Source of the DNA: Desulfosporosinus hippei DSM 8344
GTDB taxonomy: Bacteria; Bacillota; Desulfitobacteriia; Desulfitobacteriales; Desulfitobacteriaceae
NCBI RefSeq assembly: GCF_900100785.1
Contig: NZ_FNCP01000031.1
Span: forward strand, 1-49,846
Reading direction: 5' to 3'
Length of the DNA: 49,846 nucleotides
Below, piece after piece: positions 25,938-33,547 of the stretch. Position numbers and translations under genes: made by a program. The notes under the pieces are model-generated. The model was not told the DNA's origin. It did not search any database and saw only the letters and a program-made list of their open reading frames with translations. Position 1 is the stretch's first letter, and each line of letters begins with the position of its first letter.

Positions 25938-28433
25938 TTATCCGGCCTGACTGTCATTCCTGGAAAGTTTGTTTAATACGGTTTCAATAAATACGTTTAA
26001 GATCATTGGGTCAAACTGGATACCTGCATTGTTTTGTAGCTCTTCAAGAGCAATAACTTCCGGTAATGCACTTCGATAACTCCTTTGACTAGTCATTGCA
26101 TCATAAGCATCAGCTATGGCGATAATTCTCGCTTGCAGCGGTATTTCTTCCCCCTTTAAGCCTTTGGGATACCCCATACCATTCCATTTTTCATGATGAC
26201 ATAGAACGTATTCTGCAATTTCTGCCATATCATTCACTGTGCTAAGTATTCTATAGCCTATCTCCGGATGACGCTTTATTTCTTCCCACTCCAGCTCAGT
26301 CAATTTCCCCGGCTTATTGAGAGTGGCTTCCTCTATCGCAATTTTTCCTATATCATGAAGCAACCCGACTGTTTTTAGCTCCTCGATATCTCCTTCCGAC
26401 AAACTAAGGGCTTTTCCGATATTTTTGCACAATTCCGAAACTCTATAGGAGTGCTGTTCCTCTCTTTTGTTTTTTTCATGAAGAGTGCTAATGATAGCTT
26501 TAATGGTCTTTCCTCTCATACTGGGACTTTCAAAAAGCTTTTTCTTATACATTCGATCCTCAGCTTTTTTAAATACTTCTAAAATATTTTCCTCCGGATT
26601 GTGTTTAGTTTCCCAACCAAATGAAATGGATAGTTCAATAGAGCCTACTTGTTCATTTTTAGAGTAAGCTTTTATACCTTTAACAAGTTGTTCTGTTTCC
26701 TTAACACCTGTCTTAGGTAACAGGATAACAAATTCATCTCCACCAAGCCTAGCTATAATATCGCCTGATCGACAGCCTTTTGCTATTGCTGAACTTACCT
26801 TTTGCAAGAGCTCATCTCCCATGATATGTCCGAATGAATCATTGATAAGCTTTAACCCGTTCACATCTGCCATAACTATGGTTAGAGGAAGATTCCTTGG
26901 TACATCCAGCCGCTTCAATTCCTCTTCAAAAAATCTTCTATTGTATAGCCCAGTTAGTACGTCGTTGTAGCTTAAATACTCTAGTCTATTTTCCAATTGT
27001 TTATGCTCAGTCACATCTCTCAACAAACCATGAAAAACTTGTTTGCCGTTGAGTAGAATAGAAGTCAACATGATTTCGACAGGGAACTCGATCCCATTCT
27101 CTTTTTTATGCCACCATTCAAATTTAGCTTCACCGGTAGTCTTGGCCTGTTTATTCATTGCTTGGGCCTTTTCTTCAGAAAGAATCCCATCAGGTTGGTA
27201 TTCAGGTGAAAGCTCCCATAAATTTTTACCAATTAAAATCTCTTTAGAATCAGTTCCTAATAATCTTGTCGTTGCTGGATTACAATCGATAATCTTATTT
27301 TCTTCCATTATTAAAATTGAATCAGAAGAGCCTTCAAAAAGCTTTCGAAAGGTGTATTCACTAGCCTCTACTTGTTGTACATAAGCATGAAGTTCTTCAT
27401 TTTTTCTCCGCAAATCATACAATAACCTAATATCTTGAATTACAAGAATTACACCTAGCAGATCATGTAGTTTATCATCTATGATTTGTTTGTAGGATAT
27501 ATTAACTGGAATTCTTTCGCCACTTTTTTTCAATAAATTTATATCATTTAATTTACTGCTATCTTTCAAAGAGTCTATTAATATTCGTCTTCTTTTTTCT
27601 TCTAAAATAACATCAATATCCTGATTTATCAGTTCATCCTCTTTAAATTCAAGTAAACTCAAAGTATGCTGAGATATTTTTATAATCATTCCTTTTGCAT
27701 CCAACAATATGACCATATCCATAATTTCCTTAACAACTTCTTCAAATATGTAGCGCTCCGGAAGCCTTAGAAACTTATATTTAGTAATCACTCTATAAGT
27801 ACCTAAGATCATAATAATGGAATACAATTGTCCCATTAGAGGAAATTGTATTCTTACAACCAGCGGAAGTATGTCTTGGGTCAATAGATTCAAAATAAAA
27901 GGAATCCCACTACAAGTTACTAATATAAAAGATTGCTTTTTGATTCTGACATTGCTAGTTTTTAAGCCCCAAAATAGTAAGGTAAGTATACTAATCAATA
28001 AAAATAAAAAATTGTACAAAAAATTTCCAACATAAAAAATATTGGTAGTAACTTTTGAAGTCTCAATACCTTCGCCAAATAAAAAAATTGCCATGTAAAA
28101 GAAAATTCCTGCTGGCAAAAAAATTAAAACCTTGGCCACTCGATATTTTAGAATTGGATTTTCTGTGATTAAAAGGACTAAATATAACGTAAGAGCACTG
28201 AAACTACACCACCCAATAGCAGATATCTTGTTCCAAAAGGAAAAACTAATTTTGTCATGTGCAATGTAGGCGAAGGAATAAGCAAAAGACCAGATCGCGT
28301 AGCTTGAACATAAAAGCAAAAATACTTTATGGACAAGAGATTTCGGATTTTGGGTGAAGGTATAAATACCAATGTAAGCATATATAGCAACCGAAACTAA
28401 TGATACTACCGAAAACAAACTCTCTGTACCCAT
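25938..28433 (-). CDS. 7TM-PAS-PAS-GGDEF-HD-GYP cyclic-di-GMP enzyme
   Basis: An 831-residue sensor. Residues 1-215 form seven spans of the histidine-kinase N-terminal 7TM type. Two PAS domains follow (about 225-345 and 360-480). The diguanylate cyclase domain has an intact LGGDEFV loop with an allosteric I-site RSGD five residues before it. The C-terminal HD-GYP phosphodiesterase domain has HDIGK, HHEKWNGMGYP and DAYDAMTSQRSYR. Both enzymatic sites look intact, so it could make and break c-di-GMP, with the PAS or 7TM input deciding which. GAGGTAG precedes the start. It is a single gene or shares a message with the CBO0543 gene. Confidence 0.92.
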   Translation of the reverse strand: MGTESLFSVVSLVSVAIYAYIGIYTFTQNPKSLVHKVFLLLCSSYAIWSFAYSFAYIAHDKISFSFWNKISAIGWCSFSALTLYLVLLITENPILKYRVAKVLIFLPAGIFFYMAIFLFGEGIETSKVTTNIFYVGNFLYNFLFLLISILTLLFWGLKTSNVRIKKQSFILVTCSGIPFILNLLTQDILPLVVRIQFPLMGQLYSIIMILGTYRVITKYKFLRLPERYIFEEVVKEIMDMVILLDAKGMIIKISQHTLSLLEFKEDELINQDIDVILEEKRRRILIDSLKDSSKLNDINLLKKSGERIPVNISYKQIIDDKLHDLLGVILVIQDIRLLYDLRRKNEELHAYVQQVEASEYTFRKLFEGSSDSILIMEENKIIDCNPATTRLLGTDSKEILIGKNLWELSPEYQPDGILSEEKAQAMNKQAKTTGEAKFEWWHKKENGIEFPVEIMLTSILLNGKQVFHGLLRDVTEHKQLENRLEYLSYNDVLTGLYNRRFFEEELKRLDVPRNLPLTIVMADVNGLKLINDSFGHIMGDELLQKVSSAIAKGCRSGDIIARLGGDEFVILLPKTGVKETEQLVKGIKAYSKNEQVGSIELSISFGWETKHNPEENILEVFKKAEDRMYKKKLFESPSMRGKTIKAIISTLHEKNKREEQHSYRVSELCKNIGKALSLSEGDIEELKTVGLLHDIGKIAIEEATLNKPGKLTELEWEEIKRHPEIGYRILSTVNDMAEIAEYVLCHHEKWNGMGYPKGLKGEEIPLQARIIAIADAYDAMTSQRSYRSALPEVIALEELQNNAGIQFDPMILNVFIETVLNKLSRNDSQAG

Positions 28434-28530
28434 ACCACTTTCTACCTCAATATTTATGATATCTCTAGATTATATCATAATCGATGATGTTCACAAGCCA
28501 AAAAAATGGTCGAGTGAATTGCTGCTACCA

Positions 28531-29325
28531 TTACGTTTTTTTGTAATATGAACACTTTTCTTTTCTGCATCCATGAGGATGTCTATCAACATACTTACAA
28601 ACATTGTCTTCCCTGACAATTGTTAAGGAAATACACAAATGCTCTTTAACCATTTTAACCGATTCGTCCAATGATTTTCGGAGGAAATTCTTACAACAAC
28701 AGGGCCCTGTTTCCTTGGCAATTGTTCCAATAATTCTACCTGCTACGCTCATAACGATTGCAGTTTCTCTGTCCTTTGAACAGGATGCGCCAAGGATGAC
28801 ACTAAAGCATGCTCCAATTGCAGGAACAATCCCACATACCCCTGTTAGACCACAGTATCCTCCGATTGCTTGTTTCTTCGTCCTATTCAGTACTTCGACA
28901 ATTAGTTCATCTGTAACTTTAGCGGTTCCTTCATTCTTAAGAGCTGCCATCAAAGCTGCCGCTGCTATCCAAGCATTTTCACAACCGAGCATCGGAACAT
29001 TATCCTGATCCATCAAGTATTCAGCAATTTCTATAGGATTTAACGATTTACTCTTTAAGACAAAATCTTTCACATTATCAAATAGGCCTTCCCCGTGACA
29101 CTTATCACATATATAGTGTCCATTAGGACATGCAATGTTAGCGATTTCCTTTATGCCACATCGAAAACATGATAATTCCCGGCCTAGATTAAAATACTCC
29201 AATTGTCCGTGGCAAATTTGACAGTTCTCAGTGCTTGTTCCATTGTGCTGACCAGCACTTACAGCTGGTTCTCAACAATTTGTTGTAGCCTTTTTATTGA
29301 TCATATTCTGATTTAGATTTATCAA
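28531..29325 (-). CDS. DUF5714-type cysteine-rich protein, probable selenoprotein (in-frame UGA at codon 18)
   Basis: The unbroken frame downstream of the UGA has no ATG, no GTG and no ribosome site at its first TTG (29202). The same frame continues upstream through one TGA (29274-29272) to a TTG at 29325, which lies 8 bases after a perfect AAGGAGG (29340-29334). Translating the TGA as selenocysteine gives 264 aa with Cys17-Sec18 and restores a CQIC (35-38) partner for CFRC (53-56), a four-cysteine zinc ribbon. The rest matches my memory of DUF5714: NGHYICDKCHG, GGYCGLTGVCGIVPAIGACFS, GPCCCKN. A hairpin of bacterial SECIS form follows the UGA at the right distance. Function is unknown; a redox or metal role is likely. 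If UGA is a stop, the gene would be broken. The selenocysteine machinery itself is not in the window. Confidence 0.75.
29245..29274 (-). promoter_or_regulatory. Candidate bacterial SECIS element with its UGA
   Basis: The UGA occupies 29274-29272. Eighteen bases later comes GTGCT-GGTC-AGCAC (29258-29245): a 5-bp stem with a GGUC loop. The E. coli fdhF SECIS also has GGUC placed 18 bases after its UGA, and general bacterial SECIS rules call for G in the first loop positions at 16-37 bases. A competing 6-bp helix (ACCAGC/GCTGGT) can form between 29269 and 29251, which is a caveat. Confidence 0.65.
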
Positions 29326-29340
29326 TTCTATATCCTCCTT

Positions 29341-29673
29341 ACCTGACTTTTCAACTGACATACAGGGCTATTTTACAATTCTGCGCGTCCAATCCGAAAT
29401 CCTATCCAACCTAAAAATATTTTCAAGCCCCCTGCAAAGCCGCAAGCTTTACTCCAAGATCCACATTTACATCTGCATCCCTTTTTATCTTTATAACTTT
29501 AAGTTTCAGAAAAACTGATTTGATCCGTTTCATCACTGTTATCACTTCTAGTTCCATGACTTTTAGTTTTCAAGTAGTTAATAAATCTCTTTTACAGTAA
29601 TTGGATCGGTTTTGGCTCCCTGAACTCCTATCGTAGAACCTTATAAAGAGTATAGGTATGTTTAGAGCTAAAA
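29341..29673. other. Intergenic stretch without a supported gene
   Basis: About 330 bases between the selenoprotein-type gene and the terminator of the oxidoreductase gene. On the minus strand a frame near its right-reading 3' part encodes a run of cysteines (KKGCRCKCGSWSKACG) followed by LKIFLGWIGFRIGRAEL, but it has no start codon or ribosome site. It may be a gene remnant or chance. Nothing else is recognised. Confidence 0.4.
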
Positions 29674-29720
29674 AAACGCTAAATCAAGCCTAATGGCGTA
29701 GCTTTAGCGTTTCTATTTTT
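29668..29720. terminator. Bidirectional terminator after the oxidoreductase gene
   Basis: AAACGCTAAA (29674-29683) pairs with TTTAGCGTTT (29703-29712). T runs follow on both strands, so it can stop the leftward oxidoreductase transcript. Confidence 0.8.
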
Positions 29721-29761
29721 TTGTGTCTTTTATGTACATATCTATTGCGCAAATAACTTTA

Positions 29762-30343
29762 TTAAAAATGTTTATTCAAGGTTTCTTTAACCTTCCCTAG
29801 CATTTTTTTACGGGCAAGATCATCTACAGTAGTTACCGATCCAAACAACAAATGATCCACTGGTTCAATTCCAGTAAAACCAAAAACGCCTACATCCATT
29901 GTGGTTTTAAAGGCTCTATTCATACCTATAGATTCATATTGTTCCTCAGATGCACCATAGGTATTAATAATCAGGCCTTTCTTTCCCTTTAATAAGGGAA
30001 CGGCACCTTGATCCCCCATGGTATAAGCAAAACCGAACGAAAACACCCGATCTAAATACCCCTTTAAAATAGCGGGCATATTTGACCACCAGATGGGATA
30101 AATGAAAATGATGACATCCGACTCAGAAATAAAGTCTTGTTCTATTTTAATGTCTTGTGGAATTTTTCCAACTTTCATTGAATCTGTATCTTCAGGTTTT
30201 AACACAGGTTGAAAGTTAGTTTTGTACAAATCACGAACGATAACTTCTTGTCCCTTTTCTCTTAAACTGGACTCCACCTGATCTAAAATTGCACGATTAA
30301 AACTCTCCTGATGTTGATGGGCGAAAACAATTAATTTTTTCAA
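29762..30343 (-). CDS. NAD(P)H-dependent flavodoxin-fold oxidoreductase
   Basis: A 193-residue cytosolic flavoprotein of the NQO1/KefF/MdaB family. The FMN/FAD phosphate loop is AHQHQESFNRA, the flavin-ring segment is YPIWWSNMPAILKGYLDRVF, and GFAYTMGDQGAVPLL follows. It reduces quinones, nitro compounds or similar two-electron acceptors using NAD(P)H. The start is TTG, 8 bases after AAAAGGAGG. Its own terminator follows, so it is monocistronic. The exact acceptor is unknown. Confidence 0.87.
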   Translation of the reverse strand: MKKLIVFAHQHQESFNRAILDQVESSLREKGQEVIVRDLYKTNFQPVLKPEDTDSMKVGKIPQDIKIEQDFISESDVIIFIYPIWWSNMPAILKGYLDRVFSFGFAYTMGDQGAVPLLKGKKGLIINTYGASEEQYESIGMNRAFKTTMDVGVFGFTGIEPVDHLLFGSVTTVDDLARKKMLGKVKETLNKHF

Positions 30344-30523
30344 TTATTCCTGCCTCCTTTTAATTTAGTATTCTATTAAAAAAAGAAATTATTCAGCCGA
30401 TTGACTATTCAAGTTAAACCATGACAATGGTAAGGGTTTCTTAGTGGCAGTATTCCTAACCTTAGGAGTAACAAATGTTAAGGATAACATAATTTGTAAA
30501 TATAAAAGCATATAGTTAAATCA

Positions 30524-30569
30524 TTAGGACCTAGTTAAGTTAAGTTAGCTTAGCTTAGCTAGGTCCTAA
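30524..30569. repeat. Long 21-bp hairpin downstream of the DUF2935 gene
   Basis: TTAGGACCTAGTTAAGTTAAG (30524-30544 without its last base here counted in full by position) pairs along its whole length with 30549-30569, with two G-U pairs and a 4-base loop. The inner arms are built from repeats of TTAAG and CTTAG. There is no T run on the minus strand, so it is not a classical terminator although it sits 4 bases after a stop codon. Confidence 0.6.
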
Positions 30570-30572
30570 ATA

Positions 30573-31493
30573 TTATCTTACTTGATTGAACGCTTTAAGC
30601 ATCCGAAGATAATGGTTAGCTTCCCTTAGGATATGGTCGGCGAGTAGTGGAAGTGCTACAATTTTTATCTTACAGCCTAAAATCCCTTCTACCCCAGAGC
30701 GTTTGAAGTTCCTGATAGAGGTCGTGGCTCTTATGCTATTCTTAGTTGCTTCAGGTAATTTATTAATGTCTTCACTAAGAGATATTGCCTCAGCAGTTAG
30801 TCGATCAAATTCTTTGCCAAACCGATGGGCTTTATCAAATAACAACTCCTCCGTTGGATCTAACAGACCACGAACAAATTTAGCATGTTCGCCCATGATG
30901 CGATTCCAGAATGCTTCTTGCTCTACTGCTTCACGTACTAAGTTGAAAGGCACTTTATTTTGAAGCTTCTGAAGGGTTTTTAGATAGAACTGAGCTTCTC
31001 TGTTTATATGATCCAGTAGCAGAGGGTAACTGTGAGAAAAAGCACGACAACTCAGTACATCTTTTAAGATACTTACTTTGAAATTAGATATAGCTTGGGT
31101 TACCGCAATTGCATTGTTGTTTAATACAGCGACCTGATCTACTAAGGCCGAGGAATAGGTGGAACTTTCAATACTGCCGATTGTAAGCACGGATGTACTT
31201 ACATCCCTATCTATCACAATACCCGTGAAAAACTCGGTTGCCTGTTCAGCATTTATTGTATAGTCTGTGATAAATTCACCTGAACCAACGGCTTGAAGAC
31301 CAATACCGTTTGCTAAGGCTATCGTAGTCCTAAGCAGGTTAGTGGCTTCATTTCTAAGGGCAGTTATTTTATGACTTAGATGAATATCCCTATGCGACAA
31401 ATCTGCTTCAATAAAAATTAGATGTTCTTTCATAATTCTAAGGAAAAACAGGTTAACTTCAAGCGAAGAACGCACAAAATTGTTGCTAACCAT
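30573..31493 (-). CDS. DUF2935 protein, two tandem ferritin-like domains
   Basis: A 306-residue helical protein common in spore-forming Firmicutes. Two similar halves are visible: the first carries LFFLRIMKEHLIFIEADL and the second EAFWNRIMGEHAKFVRGLL, each giving an E-H pair in a helix. Later helices end SHSYPLLLDHINREAQFYL and ALPLLADHILREANHYLRML, again repeated. The Glu/His pattern suggests a bound metal in each half. GGAGG is 7 bases before the start. The biological role is unknown; its neighbours are spore-type micropeptides and a LysM protein. Confidence 0.8.
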   Translation of the reverse strand: MVSNNFVRSSLEVNLFFLRIMKEHLIFIEADLSHRDIHLSHKITALRNEATNLLRTTIALANGIGLQAVGSGEFITDYTINAEQATEFFTGIVIDRDVSTSVLTIGSIESSTYSSALVDQVAVLNNNAIAVTQAISNFKVSILKDVLSCRAFSHSYPLLLDHINREAQFYLKTLQKLQNKVPFNLVREAVEQEAFWNRIMGEHAKFVRGLLDPTEELLFDKAHRFGKEFDRLTAEAISLSEDINKLPEATKNSIRATTSIRNFKRSGVEGILGCKIKIVALPLLADHILREANHYLRMLKAFNQVR

Positions 31494-31804
31494 GGTATTG
31501 CCTCCAAAATAAAAATATATTTCATCTTATTTCACAGTCGATTTTTTTGAGTCTGTCTAAAAAACTATATCTCCTGGGAAACATATTTAATCACTAAAAA
31601 ACTACAGATCTCTCCATAAAGGTATGAGCATATTTATCCACATAATAATTTAAACGATTAAAAAGCGAGCCAAGATAAACGGTAATCGTTATTCCTGACA
31701 ATTGAGCCATAGATCCATATCTTTCTATATACTCAGTTTATCATTCGAAATGTAGATTTGAAAGTTGTGTCATAATGCCTATTAATTTAGTAATCTCTAA
31801 ATTA

Positions 31805-31831
31805 ACAATTGTGGACATGTTGCATAATATA
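31805..31831 (+). promoter_or_regulatory. Sigma-K-like promoter motif before the 39-aa peptide
   Basis: AC at 31805-31806, a 16-base spacer, and CATAATATA at 31823-31831 fit the sigma-K consensus AC and CATAnnnTA. The motif is short and could arise by chance in AT-rich DNA, but the gene downstream looks like a spore peptide. The rest of the 31494-31879 gap shows nothing I can name. Confidence 0.35.
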
Positions 31832-31879
31832 TATCAGAATCCTGATCTTATAGGATTCCAAATAAGGAGGTGCATAGGA

Positions 31880-31999
31880 ATGTTTATAGGTCTATTTGGA
31901 TTATTAGGGTTTTTAGCGTTTTTAATTGCATTATTGATTTTAATTTTTCCATGGTTATGGCTTGGAGGAGCAAGAATCGCAGTACCTGCTGCGAGTTAA
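31880..31999 (+). CDS. Hydrophobic micropeptide, 39 aa
   Basis: A one- or two-span peptide: MFIGLFGLLGFLAFLIALL, then ILIFPWLWLGGARIAVPAAS. AAGGAGG lies 7-9 bases before ATG 31880, which decides the start; an upstream in-frame ATG at 31775 lacks a site. A compact terminator hairpin follows the stop. I do not know a family. The neighbourhood suggests a spore membrane or coat peptide. Confidence 0.6.
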   Translation: MFIGLFGLLGFLAFLIALLILIFPWLWLGGARIAVPAAS

Positions 32000-32005
32000 A
32001 GCCTT

Positions 32006-32034
32006 TGGCCCAGGTAGTAGCCTGGGCCATTTTA
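32006..32034 (+). terminator. Hairpin terminator or attenuator between two micro-ORFs
   Basis: TGGCCCAGG (32006-32014) pairs perfectly with CCTGGGCCA (32021-32029), followed by TTTTAATT. The next micro-ORF starts 35 bases later, so read-through may express it at a lower level. Confidence 0.7.
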
Positions 32035-32068
32035 ATTAGGCATTTCCCCCAATGAGGAGGTGAGATAA

Positions 32069-32167
32069 ATGCTTTCAGGTTTTTTGCGTGTTCTCGTTGC
32101 ACTGTGGAGAATCATTACTTGGTTGTTTGAATTTTCCAGAAAAATCCCAACACTTACACCAGCATAA
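32069..32167 (+). CDS. Amphipathic micropeptide, 32 aa
   Basis: The frame encodes MLSGFLRVLVALWRIITWL followed by FEFSRKIPTLTPA. GAGGAGGTGA is well spaced before the ATG and a strong terminator lies 8 bases after the stop, both of which support a real gene. It has one tryptophan-rich hydrophobic helix with arginines and a polar tail. It is too short for family assignment. It is probably co-transcribed with the 39-residue peptide. Confidence 0.6.
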   Translation: MLSGFLRVLVALWRIITWLFEFSRKIPTLTPA

Positions 32168-32174
32168 AGAATTT

Positions 32175-32206
32175 GCCTAGGCAATAAACGCCTAGGCCCT
32201 TTTTTT
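32175..32206 (+). terminator. Terminator after the 32-aa peptide
   Basis: Two copies of the palindrome GCCTAGGC (32175-32182 and 32190-32197) form an 8-bp stem with a 7-base loop, followed by CC and a run of T. Confidence 0.85.
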
Positions 32207-32219
32207 GCTCAAATTTGCG

Positions 32220-32249
32220 CAAAAAATAGCCGCTCATAGGAGCGGCTAT
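32220..32249 (-). terminator. Terminator of the LysM gene
   Basis: ATAGCCGCTC (32226-32235) pairs perfectly with GAGCGGCTAT (32240-32249). TTTTTT follows on the minus strand. Confidence 0.85.
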
Positions 32250-32258
32250 CAAGCTATA

Positions 32259-32831
32259 TTAATCATTAAGAATAACCAGAACATCATCTGATTTCGTACA
32301 AATACTGTTGATACAAGCAATTACATAAACTCGCCCTAGAGTTCCTGGCGGCACCTGCCAAAAAATCTCTGCAACACCGGTAACTGTACTTGGGCAGTCA
32401 ATACCTATTAGGCGTGCGAATTCACAAGTATCTGTACCAGTAGGTTCTAGAAAGAAGAAGGCACGTGAAACAGGTCGATTAAACGTTGCCCGGACAATAA
32501 CCCTATTTGTAAGCTGAACCGCTCCATCCACTATGGGGAGCTGTTGGCCTGTTTCTGTCAAGAATCGCAGAGTTAGGACTTTCAATTGACTATCCGGCTG
32601 AGGTATAGTTGGAATGCAAATTACCTGTCCGAGAAAGATAAGATTTGGATTAACTATTTGTGGATTTGCATCTCGAATCTGCTGGACTGTTACATTGAAT
32701 CGACGAGCGATAAAATATAGAGTATCCCCTGCTTGAACAGTATATCGCATACCTTGACAACTGCCCGGACACGGAACTTCCTCGCGGGTAGCAGAAACTA
32801 TCATACTATTGTCATATTTATTATCCGTCAT
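32259..32831 (-). CDS. LysM-domain protein with C-terminal beta domain
   Basis: A 190-residue protein. After a 30-residue polar lead with CPGSCQG, residues about 30-75 form one LysM domain (YTVQAGDTLYFIARRFNVTVQQIRDANP split over the domain, ending VICIP), which binds peptidoglycan or spore cortex sugars. The remaining 110 residues look like an Ig-like sandwich (LTNRVIVRATFNRPVSRAFF, VYVIACINSICT). There is no signal peptide, as expected for a mother-cell spore-coat protein. Start 32831 follows GAGGAGG; the ATG at 32849 precedes it. A role in spore coat or cortex attachment is inferred. Confidence 0.78.
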   Translation of the reverse strand: MTDNKYDNSMIVSATREEVPCPGSCQGMRYTVQAGDTLYFIARRFNVTVQQIRDANPQIVNPNLIFLGQVICIPTIPQPDSQLKVLTLRFLTETGQQLPIVDGAVQLTNRVIVRATFNRPVSRAFFFLEPTGTDTCEFARLIGIDCPSTVTGVAEIFWQVPPGTLGRVYVIACINSICTKSDDVLVILND

Positions 32832-33031
32832 TATAGAGCCTCCTCGCATATGTTGTAATTCAGCATATGCAGAGGAATAACAAAGTGAAAATTACATTTT
32901 TACACCTTATTACGTGTATGGTAAATGGATAAACCATTTTTAGGGGCTGTAACTTATCTAACCGATCCTCTAGTTTATCTAATCCTTAGGAGGTAAATAG
33001 AATCCTCTATGCCCATTTTACAAATTGTCTC

Positions 33032-33057
33032 ACATTTTCCATATTATGCATAACATA
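33032..33057 (+). promoter_or_regulatory. Sigma-K-like promoter motif before two spore micropeptides
   Basis: AC at 33032-33033, a 15-base spacer, then CATAACATA at 33049-33057, matching AC and CATAnnnTA. It lies 31 bases before the first micropeptide. The match is short, so confidence is low, but it is the second such motif ahead of small peptide genes in this region. Confidence 0.4.
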
Positions 33058-33087
33058 ATGTATCTCTTAAAAAAGGAGGGAACGCTC

Positions 33088-33198
33088 ATGGCATTCGGTG
33101 GCGGAACAACTATAGGTACAGGGCATGGCCTTGGCGCAGGTATTGCTGCGGTTGTCGTCATTATTCTCTTGCTCATCGCAATGGGAATTGTATTCTAA
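33088..33198 (+). CDS. YjcZ-like spore micropeptide, 36 aa
   Basis: A glycine-rich start (MAFGGGTTIGTGHGLGAG) followed by one hydrophobic span (IAAVVVIILLLIAMGIVF). AAAGGAGGG precedes the ATG. The layout, glycine-rich head and a C-terminal membrane helix, is that of the YjcZ family of sporulation micropeptides. The next paralogue starts 19 bases after the stop. The tail is shared with the 25-residue peptide at 16.2 kb. Confidence 0.75.
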   Translation: MAFGGGTTIGTGHGLGAGIAAVVVIILLLIAMGIVF

Positions 33199-33216
33199 TT
33201 GAAAGGAGGAAATAAT

Positions 33217-33333
33217 ATGTACGGAACGGGTTATGGCGGCGCTTGTGGCGGATCCGGCGGGGCAAACTATGTCGGTGCTGGAATCATTGCAATTGCTATT
33301 TTGATTCTTATTGCTTTGGCTGTAATTTTCTAA
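33217..33333 (+). CDS. YjcZ-like spore micropeptide, 38 aa
   Basis: A second copy: MYGTGYGGACGGSGGANYVG then AGIIAIAILILIALAVIF. AAAGGAGG is 7-8 bases before the ATG. It has the tyrosine/glycine-rich head that is characteristic of YjcZ-type peptides, plus one cysteine. It is co-transcribed with the 36-residue copy and ends at a good terminator. It probably resides in a spore membrane or coat. Confidence 0.77.
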   Translation: MYGTGYGGACGGSGGANYVGAGIIAIAILILIALAVIF

Positions 33334-33386
33334 TTCCCATTTACAAGCAAGACGGATTTATTCGAAATGGAAGAACAAAATTTTCG

Positions 33387-33413
33387 GGAGAGCATTAATA
33401 GCTCTCCTTTTTT
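33387..33413 (+). terminator. Terminator after the micropeptide pair
   Basis: GGAGAGC (33387-33393) pairs with GCTCTCC (33401-33407) around a 7-base loop, followed by six T. Confidence 0.85.
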
Positions 33414-33547
33414 CTGCTAGCCAATTATTTATCTCATCTTCATTCTAGAGAACCAAATTTTATATAACCTTAGGTCTTGTCAGTTAAATCTGAGAGACAT
33501 CAAAGTAATTCGTGGTTGAAAATGAGCCTAAAAGGTTTTGCAGAAGA

